A stretch of 64,000 nt of DNA from Desulfonatronum thioautotrophicum (GTDB taxonomy: Bacteria; Desulfobacterota; Desulfovibrionia; Desulfovibrionales; Desulfonatronaceae). A program made the translations under genes and the position numbers. Below the pieces are notes generated by a model, which was not told where the DNA came from, searched no databases, and saw only the letters and a list, made by a program, of their open reading frames with translations. Shown in pieces: positions 1-8,767 of this stretch (within the stretch, counting starts at the first letter, position 1; each line of letters begins with the position of its first letter). The stretch lies in the NCBI RefSeq assembly GCF_000934745.1, contig NZ_JYNO01000012.1, positions 1 through 64,000 on the forward strand, given 5' to 3'.

Positions 1-1337
1 GCGTTGTCCGCGTTCTGCTTGATGTTCGCGGTCATCTCTTCCATGCTGGAGGAGACTTCCTCCACGGAAGCCGCCTGTTCCGTGGCTCCCTGGGACATCT
101 GTTCCGAGGAGGCGGAAAGCTGTTCACTGCCGGAAGCCACATTCTCCGAGGCCGCCTTGACCTCGCCGACGATCTCCCGGAGCTTGCCCTGCATCTCCTG
201 CATGGCCTTGCCCAGGACGCCGATTTCGTCCTTCTGGTCCACGTCCAGCCGCGCGTCCAGATCACCCTCGGCAAGGTCTTCGGAGAAGCGCACGCCCTTG
301 CTGACCGGTCCGGTGATGGCCTGGGTCAGGATGATGCCCAGGGCCATGGCCAGAATCACGCCGATGACGATCCCGGCAACAGCCACGGTCTGGGCCGTGG
401 CCGCGTCGGCCTGGGCCATGGCCACGGCCTCTTCGGTGTATCGCTCATTGAGTTCAAGGACCTGGGTGAGCAACCTGAGGGCTTCAACCTGTCGATCCCG
501 AACTTCCACCATGGCTGTCTGGGCCATGGCGTCGAACAGGGTTTCCGCTTCCTGGGCCACGGCGATCAATTCGTCGAACCGGGCAAAGGTCTCATTGGCC
601 ATGGGAATGGTTTCGCTGACCAAGACCTGGCTGGCGGCGTCCACGTTCTCAGCCTCCACCAGCTGCTTGATGGTGGCGATGGAACTGTGGAAGGGATTGT
701 GGGAGGCTGGCATGCGGCGCAGGATTTCCAGCAGTCTGGGATTTTCCGTGCGAAAGCCGCTCAACCAGCGACCAAAATTACAGGCCGTCGGATCCGTGCC
801 GCCGTCGAACTGTTCCCCCCGGGTGATCAGGGCGTAAACCTGCCCGGTCAAGGCATGGTGATCGCCACGGAACTGCTGCAGGTTCGCCCGCAGGTTGGCT
901 GGATTGCTGATCCCGGTGCGCTGCAGATCCCGTCCCATTTCGATAAATCGATCGTTCAGGGTCCGCCAGGCGTCCAGGGCCGCCGCGGTCTGGCGCCACA
1001 GGGCGGTCTCCTCAGCCGTGGCCGGCAAGGCCTCGAACTCCTCACGCAGGTTGGCAATAACCGTGCGCTGCCGGGCCAGGTTGTCAAACTGGCGCTGCAT
1101 GTCCTGGGCGCTCAACCCAGGGACCAACAGGGTGCGCTGAGCCACGCGCAGGGATTCGTATTCTTTTTCAATGTTTTGCAAGGCCTGGATGCTGGGCAGA
1201 CGAACCTCTCCCACCTCCTCGATGTGGCCGGTCAGATTGCGGGCTTCATACCAGCCAAAGGCCCCCACAAAGAAGACAATCAAGGCAACGCCCGCAAACC
1301 CGCCGATGAGCTTCACTCCGAGACGAATGTTCTTCAT
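1..1337 (-). CDS. methyl-accepting chemotaxis protein, C-terminus beyond window
   Basis: Transmembrane chemoreceptor that would signal through CheA/CheW. The visible 445 residues begin MKNIRLGVKLIGGF with an N-terminal membrane anchor, followed by a helical sensor region, a second membrane segment near residues 300-325 (AVAGIVIGVILAMALGIILT), a HAMP linker and the start of the methylation region rich in S/E/Q (SGSEQLSASSEQMSQGATEQ). The highly conserved signalling tip is cut off by the window edge. The sensor contains DPTACNFGRWLSGF, resembling the Cys-x-x-Gly-x-Trp part of zinc-binding CZB domains, but placed in the extracytoplasmic region, so the ligand is uncertain. The start at 1337 follows a strong AAGGAGGAAGGA ribosome-binding site (about 1338-1349). 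An octamer tandem repeat lies just upstream. The family call is secure; the ligand is unknown. Confidence 0.93.
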   Translation of the reverse strand, partial: MKNIRLGVKLIGGFAGVALIVFFVGAFGWYEARNLTGHIEEVGEVRLPSIQALQNIEKEYESLRVAQRTLLVPGLSAQDMQRQFDNLARQRTVIANLREEFEALPATAEETALWRQTAAALDAWRTLNDRFIEMGRDLQRTGISNPANLRANLQQFRGDHHALTGQVYALITRGEQFDGGTDPTACNFGRWLSGFRTENPRLLEILRRMPASHNPFHSSIATIKQLVEAENVDAASQVLVSETIPMANETFARFDELIAVAQEAETLFDAMAQTAMVEVRDRQVEALRLLTQVLELNERYTEEAVAMAQADAATAQTVAVAGIVIGVILAMALGIILTQAITGPVSKGVRFSEDLAEGDLDARLDVDQKDEIGVLGKAMQEMQGKLREIVGEVKAASENVASGSEQLSASSEQMSQGATEQAASVEEVSSSMEEMTANIKQNADN

Positions 1338-1351
1338 TCCTTCCTCCTTAT

Positions 1352-1391
1352 GTGCTGATGTGCTGATGTGCTGATGTGCTGATGTGCTGAT
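1352..1391. repeat. five tandem copies of octamer GTGCTGAT upstream of chemoreceptor
   Basis: Five perfect head-to-tail copies of GTGCTGAT occupy 40 bp. They end only 2-3 bp from the Shine-Dalgarno sequence of the minus-strand chemoreceptor gene, so they lie in its leader or promoter. Eight is not a multiple of three, and such repeats can change copy number by slippage. The rest of the gap up to 1859 is AT-rich, has no credible ORF, and holds the GATTTC-like repeat listed separately. Confidence 0.9.
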
Positions 1392-1681
1392 GGTCCACTT
1401 TTTGCTGAAATTGAGGCCTGGAAAGTGATATGGTTTTTTCAACTATTGTTTTATATTCTAGTTTTTTACTCAACATTTCCAGTCATGGTTCATTCCCCGC
1501 TTTCCCCATACCGTGAGGATGGGCTTCGCGCAAGTTGTTTATTTCACAAAGTGATATGTTCGCGGACAGGATTAATTCGTTGTTTTCAAATACTTAATTA
1601 TTTCAGCTTTATAGTATGCTGCTTGTCCAAGGGGTATCCCACAGATGGGCCTATAGTCATCGAAAACGTGGAACCCTCAAA

Positions 1682-1730
1682 AATCGATTTCGATTTCGAT
1701 ACCGATTTCGATAGCGATAGCGATTCAGAG
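1682..1730. repeat. degenerate hexamer repeat (CGATTT/CGATAC/CGATAG)
   Basis: A run of about eight hexamers of the form CGATNN, in the gap between the chemoreceptor and cardiolipin synthase genes. It would read as alternating Asp/Phe/Ser codons, but no ribosome-binding site or plausible gene goes with it. It is probably a simple-sequence repeat; function unknown. Confidence 0.7.
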
Positions 1731-1859
1731 TATCCTATTAGCTTGAGACAAATCTGCCCTGGTGTTCACGGAGCTGTTTGCTGACATCGCAGCATCATTG
1801 GGATATGTAGCCTTGTGGATTCGGATTTTCAGAATGGAACGTCGTGAAAAGCGAGGGCG

Positions 1860-3296
1860 GTGATGCTGATCTGGTTGGCTTTTGCCTTGGATATCAGCGG
1901 GTGGGTTATCCGGTTGACCATGATTCCGGTGGTGGCCATGCGCCAAAAAAATGCGGCGACATGCCTGGCCTGGCTGGCTGTGATCTTCGTCATGCCCTGG
2001 CTGGGCCTGATCGCCTATCTGTTGCTGGGTGAGCAGAGTCTTGGCTTTTTGCGGGTTCGGAAACGGATGCGGCGGCACAAGGCCTTTGACGCCATCCACC
2101 GCCATCATGCCATCATGCCGGAAGTCGACCACGTCCGGCTTCATCGGGATCACGAAACCCTGATCCATCTGGCGGAGCGCCATGGAGGGCTGCCGCTTCT
2201 GGGGGGCAATCGCGTTGATCTTCTGGCGGATACCGACGAGGTGGTCCGGCGTTTGATTCAGGACATCGACCAGGCCCGGAGCCATGTCCATCTGTTGTTC
2301 TATATTTTTCGCGACGACCAAATGGGCCGCATGGTGGGAGACGCCTTGATCCGGGCATCCCTGCGCGGTGTCCATTGCCGCCTGCTGGCGGACATGGTCG
2401 GTTCCAGGGGCATGTTCAGCGGGCTTGGAGCGCGGTTGCAGGAGAACGGGGTGCAGGTGGTGGCGGGGTTGACCGCGAATCCGCTTCGGATGCGTCTGGC
2501 CCGGTTGGATGTTCGCAACCATCGCAAGTTGGCGATTATTGACGGCAGTATTGCCTATACCGGCTCGCAGAATATTGTGGATCCAGTATTCGGTCACAGT
2601 AAGGCAGGAGCGTGGCACGATGTGATGGTCCGGGTTGTCGGCCCCAGCACCCGACAGCTGCAGTCCGTTTTTGTGGAGGACTGGTACCAGGAAACCGGGG
2701 AGGCCCTGGACTGTCCCTCGCTCTACCCTCCAGCCCTGACTGAGGGCGCGGTTGCCCTGCAAATCCTCCCCACCGGGCCGGATCAGCCCATTGACGGCTT
2801 TCAGGATCTGCTGATCCAGGCGATCCATTCCGCGCGGCGCAAAGTGGTGATCACGTCACCATACTTCATCCCCAATGAGGGTCTGCTGACCGCATTGCGG
2901 CTGGCCGTCAGTCGCGGGGTGGTGGTGGACCTGATTCTGCCCCGGCGCAGTGACCATCCCCTGGTGGATCTGGCCAGTTACCATTATTGCGGCATCCTGA
3001 TGGAGCATGGAGCGCACGTTTATCTCTTCGGTGACGGGATGCTCCATGCCAAGCTGCTGCGCGTGGACGACGCCGTGGCCATGATCGGGTCGGCCAATTT
3101 CGACATTCGTTCATTTTATCTCAACCTGGAAGTGGTCCTTTTTCTGTTTGATCAGGAGTTTCTGTACACGGTTCGTCAGCTGCAAAGCCAATACCGCTCC
3201 CGCTCCGAAAAAGTCGACCCCAATATCTGGAATCGCCGCCCCTGGCCGCGTCGTCTTCTGGAATCCATTGCCAAGGTGTTCAGCCCGCTACTCTAG
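1860..3296 (+). CDS. cls: cardiolipin synthase, phospholipase D family
   Basis: Makes cardiolipin from phosphatidylglycerol at the inner membrane. Two N-terminal hydrophobic segments (about residues 3-55) anchor the enzyme. Two PLD motifs follow: HRKLAIIDGSIAYTGSQN in the first half and HAKLLRVDDAVAMIGSAN in the second, each with the HxK(x)4D signature. The length of 478 residues is normal for bacterial Cls. The likely start is GTG at 1860 or ATG at 1863, behind a weak AGGG sequence. A palindromic dispersed repeat starts immediately after the stop codon. The gene stands alone on this strand. Which isozyme it is cannot be told from sequence. Confidence 0.9.
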   Translation: MMLIWLAFALDISGWVIRLTMIPVVAMRQKNAATCLAWLAVIFVMPWLGLIAYLLLGEQSLGFLRVRKRMRRHKAFDAIHRHHAIMPEVDHVRLHRDHETLIHLAERHGGLPLLGGNRVDLLADTDEVVRRLIQDIDQARSHVHLLFYIFRDDQMGRMVGDALIRASLRGVHCRLLADMVGSRGMFSGLGARLQENGVQVVAGLTANPLRMRLARLDVRNHRKLAIIDGSIAYTGSQNIVDPVFGHSKAGAWHDVMVRVVGPSTRQLQSVFVEDWYQETGEALDCPSLYPPALTEGAVALQILPTGPDQPIDGFQDLLIQAIHSARRKVVITSPYFIPNEGLLTALRLAVSRGVVVDLILPRRSDHPLVDLASYHYCGILMEHGAHVYLFGDGMLHAKLLRVDDAVAMIGSANFDIRSFYLNLEVVLFLFDQEFLYTVRQLQSQYRSRSEKVDPNIWNRRPWPRRLLESIAKVFSPLL

Positions 3297-3463
3297 CAGT
3301 CCGTTGAAAAACTCCCAATTGCTGCGTCGCTGCTCCGGCACTTACTCTTTGCAGTATACGTTTTCTCGTATCTCGGCACGAGACTCTCCAGTAAGTGCCG
3401 GATTGCTCCTTGCACTTGGGTTTTTTGAACGGACTGCCAGATAAGGGCTTTTTCAACACTCAG
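3297..3463. repeat. dispersed palindromic element, copy 1
   Basis: An element of about 167 bp whose ends are imperfect inverted repeats. The left arm starts CAGTCCGTTGAAAAACTCCC and the right arm contains GGGTTTTTTGAACGGACTGC followed by a GGGCTTTTTCAAC tail. Inside is a second self-complementary pair, CTCCGGCACTTACT with AGTAAGTGCCGGA. Related copies occur at 36803-36953 and 51508-51808. There is no transposase, so it resembles a MITE or a large REP-type element. Short ORFs across it are artefacts. It begins directly after the cls stop codon. Confidence 0.88.
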
Positions 3464-3490
3464 CTAGCTGAACGCGAAAGGAGTTTATGC

Positions 3491-4978
3491 ATGTCTTCTC
3501 CGGCTTATGACGAATTGACGCGCATCTTTGCCCGGCTGCACCGCATTGGGCATCTGGGGGCGCTGGCCGCCTGGGATCAAGCCGTGATGATGCCCCCTGG
3601 AGGTAATCGGGCTCGCGGGGCGGCCATGGCCGAGTTGGACGTCCTGATGCACGAGATGCTGACCAGCCCCCAGCTCAAGGATGCGCTGCACGCCGCGCAG
3701 CAAGAGGAGCTTGCCCCCATGCAGCGATCCAATCTGCGGGAGATGCGGCGGGCCTGGGAAACGGCGAATCTGGTGCCGTCCAGTCTGGTGGAGGCCAAGT
3801 CCCTGGCCGGAACACGCTGTGAGCACGCCTGGCGCGAACAGCGTCCTGCCCATGACTGGGATGGGTTTGCCACGAACCTGCGCGAGGTGGTTCGCCTCAG
3901 CCGGGAAGAAGCCTGGCTGCTGGCCCAATACAAGGGCTGCTCCCCGTATGACGCTCTGGTGGACCGCTTTGAGCCGGGCATGACCTCGGCGACTATCGAG
4001 GCGGTGTTTCAGGATGTCGCGAAGTGGCTACCCGGTCTGATCGGGCAGGTTCAGGCCAGTCAGGCCGTGGAATCGGTCAGCCGGCCCAGCGGTCCTTTCC
4101 CCCGCGAGGGGCAAAGAGCCTTGGCCGCGAAAGTCATGGAGCTCTTGGGTTTTGATTTTTCCCACGGACGACTGGATGTCAGCATCCATCCTTTTTGTGG
4201 CGGGGTGCCCGAGGATGTGCGGATCACCACCCGCTACGACGAGGACGACGTGACCAGAAGCCTGATGGGCGTGATCCACGAAACCGGTCATGGGTGCTAT
4301 GAACAGAATCTGCCCCAGGAGTGGCTGGAGCAGCCCGTGGGAACGGCGCGGTCCATGGCCATCCATGAAAGCCAGAGCCTGCTCTTTGAAATGCAGCTCT
4401 CCCGGTCACCGGCGTTTCTGCGCCTGATCACGCCGTTGATCCGGGAGCATTGTGGAGATCGTCCCGGCTTGTCCGTGGACAACCTGGCTCGGTGTGCCAC
4501 CCGGGTCAGTCCGGGGCGGATCCGGGTGGATGCTGATGAGGTTTGTTATCCGGCGCACATCATGCTGCGCTTTGAGATCGAACGGGACCTGATCAATTCC
4601 CGGATCGAGGTCGAGGACATCCCGGGCATCTGGGACGAAAAGATGCAGGCATATCTGGGCGTGGATACCCGCGGCGATTTTCGAGACGGACCGATGCAGG
4701 ACATTCATTGGACCCAGGGTGCATTTGGCTATTTTCCCAGCTACACCCTCGGGGCAATGTACGCGGCCCAGCTGTTTGCCGCCATTCGCAACGGTCTCCC
4801 AGACGTGGACGATCAGGTGGCCGACGGCAACCTGTCCCCGATCTTCGACTGGCTGCGCGGCCATATCTGGTCCAGGGGCAGTGGACCAACCACCGAAGAA
4901 CTCATCCGGGAGGCCACGGGTGAGGAGCTGAATCCGGCGTATTTTCGCGGACATCTGGAAGCCCGCTATCTCGGCTAG
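3491..4978 (+). CDS. M32 family metallo-carboxypeptidase (Taq type)
   Basis: Zinc carboxypeptidase that removes C-terminal residues from peptides in the cytoplasm. The protein is 495 residues, the usual size. The characteristic M32 motifs are present in order: HPF (about residue 233), DVRITTRY, the zinc site HETGH (residues 263-267), HES (about 293), IRVDADE and GPMQDIHW. The start MSSPAYDELTRIF is chosen because AAAGGAG lies about 8 bases upstream; the reading frame stays open further 5', but that part is the repeat element. The stop codon overlaps that of the convergent response regulator gene at a CTAG palindrome. Confidence 0.93.
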   Translation: MSSPAYDELTRIFARLHRIGHLGALAAWDQAVMMPPGGNRARGAAMAELDVLMHEMLTSPQLKDALHAAQQEELAPMQRSNLREMRRAWETANLVPSSLVEAKSLAGTRCEHAWREQRPAHDWDGFATNLREVVRLSREEAWLLAQYKGCSPYDALVDRFEPGMTSATIEAVFQDVAKWLPGLIGQVQASQAVESVSRPSGPFPREGQRALAAKVMELLGFDFSHGRLDVSIHPFCGGVPEDVRITTRYDEDDVTRSLMGVIHETGHGCYEQNLPQEWLEQPVGTARSMAIHESQSLLFEMQLSRSPAFLRLITPLIREHCGDRPGLSVDNLARCATRVSPGRIRVDADEVCYPAHIMLRFEIERDLINSRIEVEDIPGIWDEKMQAYLGVDTRGDFRDGPMQDIHWTQGAFGYFPSYTLGAMYAAQLFAAIRNGLPDVDDQVADGNLSPIFDWLRGHIWSRGSGPTTEELIREATGEELNPAYFRGHLEARYLG

Positions 4979-6405
4979 CAGGTGTTTTCCGGGGCAGTGT
5001 CGGATTCCAGCTTCCGGTACAAGGTTCGGCGGCAGATGCCCAGGATGGAGGCCGCACGGCGCTTGTTGCCGTTGACCGTGTCCAGAACATGGCGGATGTA
5101 GCCCTGCTCGGCAGCGGCCAGGGTGGGTAGGTCCGTCTCGTCCGGATTCTCCGCCTTCCCCGGCGTGACATACGGCGTTGCATTGGAGGTGCCTTGGGGA
5201 GCCGCATTTCTGATGCGTGTCGGGAGGTGCTCGGGTAGAATGGTTTTCCCGTCGCAGAAGGTCACGGAGCGTTCCACGGCGTTGCGCAACTCCCGGACAT
5301 TGCCGGGAAACGGATAGGATTTGAGGATATCCAGGGTTTTTGGATCAAATTTCTGGATCTGCTTTTCCAGCTGAATGCAGAATCGTTGCAGGAAGCGGCC
5401 GGCCAGCAGCTCCAGGTCATCTCCACGTTCTCGTAGCGGGGGGAGTTTCAGGGTGAACGTTTCCAAGCGATAAAAGAGATCCTCCCGGAATCTTCCGGCA
5501 CGGACTTCCTGCTCCAGGTCCCGGTGGGTGGCAGCCACGGTGCGCACGTTGACCTGCACTTCCTTATCCGCTCCCACGGGGCGCATTTTGCCGTCCTGAA
5601 GGATACGCAACAGCTTTGCCTGCAGAAACAGGGGCATTTCCGAAATTTCATCCAGAAACAGCGTGCCGCCCTCCGCTTCGGCGAACAAACCCCGCCGCGC
5701 CTTGCCCGCCCCGGTGAATGCTCCGGCCCGGTGACCGAAAAACTCACTTTCCAGCAGTTGTTCCGGGATGCCGGCACAGTTGACGGCCTGGAACGAACGC
5801 GCCTGTTGCGACCCACTGGCATGGACCGCCCTGGCCACCAGTTCCTTGCCCGTGCCTGACTCACCCAGAATCAGCACGGGGCCGTCGGCCTGGGCCACCC
5901 GGGTGATCTGTTCAAACAGCGTCCGCATGGCGCTGCTTTGGCCAATCATCCCATGAAAGGCATCCTGGTTTAAATAATCCCGGATCCGCCGGATCTCCTG
6001 ACGCAGGGCCCGATTTTTCAGAATGCGGTTCACCGTGAGGATGAAATGATCCAAATCCAGCGGTTTGGTCAGGAAATCCTCGGCACCGGCCTTGAGGGCC
6101 TCCACGGCCTTGGCAATGCTGCCAAACGCCGTAATCAGCAAAAAGCCGGGTGTTTCGGCCGTTTCCCCGGTTTCGGCCCGTTGCAGCAGTTCCAGACCGT
6201 CCATGCCAGGCAATCGCAGATCACTGACCACCAGGTCCGGCCGCCATTCCTGGATCTCGTCCAGCGCTTTTTCCGCGGTGTCGACCCACCGAGCGGAAAG
6301 ATCATGGTCCTGTAATTCCTGAATCAGCAGGCGACCAAAGGACTGGTCATCCTCGACGACCAAAACCTTGCGGTTGGTGCCGCTGGGATCATGGCTGGTT
6401 TTCAT
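4975..6405 (-). CDS. sigma-54-dependent response regulator, NtrC family
   Basis: Phosphorylation-activated enhancer-binding protein that drives sigma-54 promoters. The order is: receiver domain (1-125; acceptor Asp62 in SDLRLPG, Lys114 in TKP), AAA+ domain with Walker A GESGTGKE (181-188) and the sigma-54 contact loop GAFTGA (228-233), then a Fis-type helix-turn-helix at the C-terminus ([20 protein letters not shown]). It overlaps the upstream kinase gene by 4 bases (ATGA), so the two are cotranslated partners. A candidate sigma-54 promoter precedes the divergent gene at 8274 and may be its target. The regulated signal cannot be read from sequence. Confidence 0.95.
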   Translation of the reverse strand: MKTSHDPSGTNRKVLVVEDDQSFGRLLIQELQDHDLSARWVDTAEKALDEIQEWRPDLVVSDLRLPGMDGLELLQRAETGETAETPGFLLITAFGSIAKAVEALKAGAEDFLTKPLDLDHFILTVNRILKNRALRQEIRRIRDYLNQDAFHGMIGQSSAMRTLFEQITRVAQADGPVLILGESGTGKELVARAVHASGSQQARSFQAVNCAGIPEQLLESEFFGHRAGAFTGAGKARRGLFAEAEGGTLFLDEISEMPLFLQAKLLRILQDGKMRPVGADKEVQVNVRTVAATHRDLEQEVRAGRFREDLFYRLETFTLKLPPLRERGDDLELLAGRFLQRFCIQLEKQIQKFDPKTLDILKSYPFPGNVRELRNAVERSVTFCDGKTILPEHLPTRIRNAAPQGTSNATPYVTPGKAENPDETDLPTLAAAEQGYIRHVLDTVNGNKRRAASILGICRRTLYRKLESDTAPENTC

Positions 6406-7925
6406 ACATGCTCTTCCTTTTCCTTGTTTGGCTCCAAACCGCGCATTGCATCCGCCAGTGGCAGATGGATGCGAAAAAAAGCTCCTCCTCCCGGATTGGC
6501 GCCAAAGTCGATGGTTCCATCATGTTCTCGCAAAATGCCGTGAACAACCGCCAGACCCAAACCGGTTCCCTGACCGACGCTTTTCGTGGTGAAAAAAGGT
6601 TCGAACAGCTTGGGGGCAATGTCCGTTGAAATGCCTGGGCCGTCGTCATCCACCTGTATCCAGACCTGTGAGCCATCCGTGCCCCAGGAGACGTGCACCG
6701 TGCCGCCTGCCGCGGCATGGACTGCGTTGCGTAGCAGGTTGACGACGGCCTGTTCCATGCGCACGCCGTCCAGGTAAAGCGTCACCGGCTGGTCCTCCTC
6801 AGGTTGTGGGTCACTGACGTGCAGGCGCACACAGTGCTGTTTTGCTTCCTCGGAAATTGCCGCCAGGGCGGAGTGCACCAGGTTGGAGATGGTGATCGGC
6901 GCTTTGCGCAAGGCATTGCTCCGGCTGAAGTCCAGGAGCTGGCGAATGATGTGTTCCATCCTGTCCACTTCCAGACGGATATCCTGAAGGGTCTGGGTGA
7001 TGTCCGTCTCCAATCCGGACTTGCGCAGGGCGCGTTGGGCCTTGCCGCTGACCACGCTCAGGGGCGTGCCCAGTTCATGGGCCACACCCGCGGCCAGTTG
7101 GCCTATGGCCGCCATTTTTTCTGCTTGCCGCAATTGGGACTGCAGCTGCTCCTGCTTGACCCGGCGTTGGCGCAGTTCAGCCTGGGTGGCCTCGATGGTG
7201 TCCATCATCCGGTTGAATTGGTCACCGATGGTCACGATTTCCCTGGGGCCCAGCGGCTGGTGCCGATGATCCCGATCCCCTTTGGTCACTTTTGACATGC
7301 TGCTCCTCAGGCTGGAAAGATGCCTGCCCAAGGCCCGGTGATGGCCAAAAAGAACCAGCCCGGTCATGCACAGCAGGCCAAGGCCCAGTCCCATGGCGAC
7401 CTGGGTGCGGATGGCCCGGACGTCCTCTCGGAAGTCGCTTTTGCGCCGGGTCAGTTGGAGCAGGCCGTTGACCCGCCCGCCGGAGTCGGTCAGGGGCACG
7501 AAGTAGGAAAAGACTTCTCGCCCGGCCACATGCCCGTACTCGCCGCGTTCTCTACCGTCCTCGGCCAGCTCGGTCAGCCGGTCCTGCTCCGGAGACGGCT
7601 CGCTGCGTCCCGCGGAGGCAATTCGGCGTCCCTGGCTGTCGTAGACGTACGCGCTGTATACCCTGCCAATGGAAAAGGCGGATTCCACGGCGCGCAGGAC
7701 ACTTCCTTGTCGATCCATTTCCAGAGCGTGGCTCAAGGGCAATTGAATCGCTCTGGCCACCAGCTCCAAATCTTTTTGCATCCGATATTCGACATTGCCT
7801 TCCACGTGCAGCAGCAACAGGTAGCCGGTCAGGGCCATGGCAGCGGCCAAGGGCAGGATGACGCAGGTGACCAGCGCCATGCGCAGGCTGACGATGTCGA
7901 AAAAACCGGTTCGGGTGTGGTTCAT
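6402..7925 (-). CDS. membrane sensor histidine kinase (ZraS/NtrB-like)
   Basis: Partner of the adjacent NtrC-type regulator. The 507-residue protein has a membrane segment at about 14-40, a periplasmic sensor region to about 175, a second membrane segment (178-195), HAMP, a dimerisation/phosphotransfer helix with AAGVAHELGTPLS (His283) and an ATPase domain with DDGPGIS and GTGLGLAVVHG. The start MNHTRTGFFD at 7925 is preferred over the ATG at 7958 because GGAG lies 8-10 bases upstream of the former only. The layout (two TM helices, periplasmic sensor, NtrC partner, small divergent periplasmic protein) resembles ZraSR-ZraP. The signal is unknown. Confidence 0.9.
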   Translation of the reverse strand: MNHTRTGFFDIVSLRMALVTCVILPLAAAMALTGYLLLLHVEGNVEYRMQKDLELVARAIQLPLSHALEMDRQGSVLRAVESAFSIGRVYSAYVYDSQGRRIASAGRSEPSPEQDRLTELAEDGRERGEYGHVAGREVFSYFVPLTDSGGRVNGLLQLTRRKSDFREDVRAIRTQVAMGLGLGLLCMTGLVLFGHHRALGRHLSSLRSSMSKVTKGDRDHRHQPLGPREIVTIGDQFNRMMDTIEATQAELRQRRVKQEQLQSQLRQAEKMAAIGQLAAGVAHELGTPLSVVSGKAQRALRKSGLETDITQTLQDIRLEVDRMEHIIRQLLDFSRSNALRKAPITISNLVHSALAAISEEAKQHCVRLHVSDPQPEEDQPVTLYLDGVRMEQAVVNLLRNAVHAAAGGTVHVSWGTDGSQVWIQVDDDGPGISTDIAPKLFEPFFTTKSVGQGTGLGLAVVHGILREHDGTIDFGANPGGGAFFRIHLPLADAMRGLEPNKEKEEHV

Positions 7926-8273
7926 TTTGGCTGCTCCGTCACAGGTCTGTTGTTGCACATGTAACTTTTTTATACATGTCCGGAGGTGTTATCAAGGGGC
8001 CTTCACAAAGGATGGTAAAATGCGGATGCTTGTGTGGATATTGTTTTATTTTTGAATTATTATAAGGAGTTGTCGGGCTTGGTTCGTCCATGCGTCGACA
8101 GTTGGCCGGAGGCGAGGGAAGCTTACATAACAATCGGATAATTCATGATTTTTCTGGAATGGGTGCGATATTTATTCTGTGAGGTTCATGATTATGGCAT
8201 GGTCTGTGCTGTATACATTCCAACGTCGCTGGATGACCCGGTGATGAAAAAACGAGTTGGAGGTTTTTTAAAA
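7926..8273. promoter_or_regulatory. divergent control region between kinase and DUF4168 gene
   Basis: A 348-base gap. It holds an inverted repeat ACATGTA-N9-TACATGT at 7957-7979, close to the kinase start, and the candidate sigma-54 promoter at 8195-8210. The rest is AT-rich with no supported gene; the reading frame open from 8145 lacks a ribosome-binding site. Confidence 0.5.
8195..8210 (+). promoter_or_regulatory. candidate sigma-54 (-24/-12) promoter
   Basis: TGGCATGGTCTGTGCT has the GG-N10-GC spacing of sigma-54 promoters. The -24 box TGGCAT is good; the -12 box GTGCT is one base off TTGCT. It would start transcription near 8221, about 50 bases before the DUF4168 gene, and lies beside an NtrC-type activator gene. 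Inference from pattern only. Confidence 0.45.
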
Positions 8274-8687
8274 ATGAAAAAGCTGCAAAAGATGTTGATC
8301 GGATCATTTAGCGGATGCTTGCTTGTCCTGTTTCTTGCTGGGGCGGTACAGGCCCAGATGGGCGGCCAACAGCAGCCTGACGGTCAACAACAGCCAATGA
8401 TGCAACAACCCGGGCCAGGGCTGGATGTCAGTGATGCTGAGCTGGAGAAGGTTGCCGAGGCCTATATGGAGATTCACGAAATTCGGGTTGATCTGCAAGA
8501 ATCGCTCGCTGGTGTAACTGATCCGCAGTCCGCGCAGCAGATGCAGGAAGAAGCCGGCGCGGCCATGGTTCAGGCTGTTCAGGAAAGCGGACTGGACGTG
8601 GAAGTATACAATCAGGTCATGCAGGAAGTGCAGACCAACGAGGCTTTGCGCGAGCAGTTGACTTCCAAGCTGGAAGCTCTTCACTAG
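8274..8687 (+). CDS. DUF4168-like exported small helical protein
   Basis: A 137-residue protein with a clear signal peptide (MKKLQKMLIGSFSGCLLVLF..., cleavage near AVQA-QM), a Gln/Pro-rich linker (QQQPDGQQQPMMQQPGPG) and a mature helical region of about 85 residues matching the general look of DUF4168 (SDAELEKVAEAYMEIHEIR). No catalytic residues are evident. The start ATG at 8274 has GGAGG about 10 bases upstream; an in-frame ATG at 8244 is less likely. It diverges from the kinase/regulator pair and is followed by a strong hairpin. By position and type it could be a periplasmic accessory or stress protein of that system, as ZraP is for ZraSR. This role is inferred. Confidence 0.75.
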   Translation: MKKLQKMLIGSFSGCLLVLFLAGAVQAQMGGQQQPDGQQQPMMQQPGPGLDVSDAELEKVAEAYMEIHEIRVDLQESLAGVTDPQSAQQMQEEAGAAMVQAVQESGLDVEVYNQVMQEVQTNEALREQLTSKLEALH

Positions 8688-8701
8688 GTCAAAGCTGTTC
8701 A

Positions 8702-8734
8702 GTGTCACCGGGGCCCAGTGGGCCCCGGTGACAC
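8702..8734 (+). terminator. perfect 15-bp stem-loop, no U-tract
   Basis: GTGTCACCGGGGCCC pairs perfectly with its complement across a three-base loop AGT. No T-run follows, so it may be an RNA-stabilising 3' hairpin or a partial terminator between the DUF4168 and lipoprotein genes. Confidence 0.65.
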
Positions 8735-8767
8735 GTTGAAAACCTTCACCATGATGGAGGGTTGATC

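Noticed and set aside
1725-2828. 367-codon minus-strand ORF opposite cls
   Set aside because: Antisense shadow of a clear PLD-family gene in GC-rich DNA; no recognisable protein motifs.
3148-3444. 98-codon plus-strand ORF over repeat copy 1
   Set aside because: It overlaps the end of cls and lies in the palindromic repeat; a similar ORF appears over copy 2, as expected for a repeated sequence rather than a gene.
4975-4978. overlap of convergent stop codons at CTAG
   Set aside because: Noted as a curiosity; a palindromic CTAG gives TAG on both strands and needs no special explanation.
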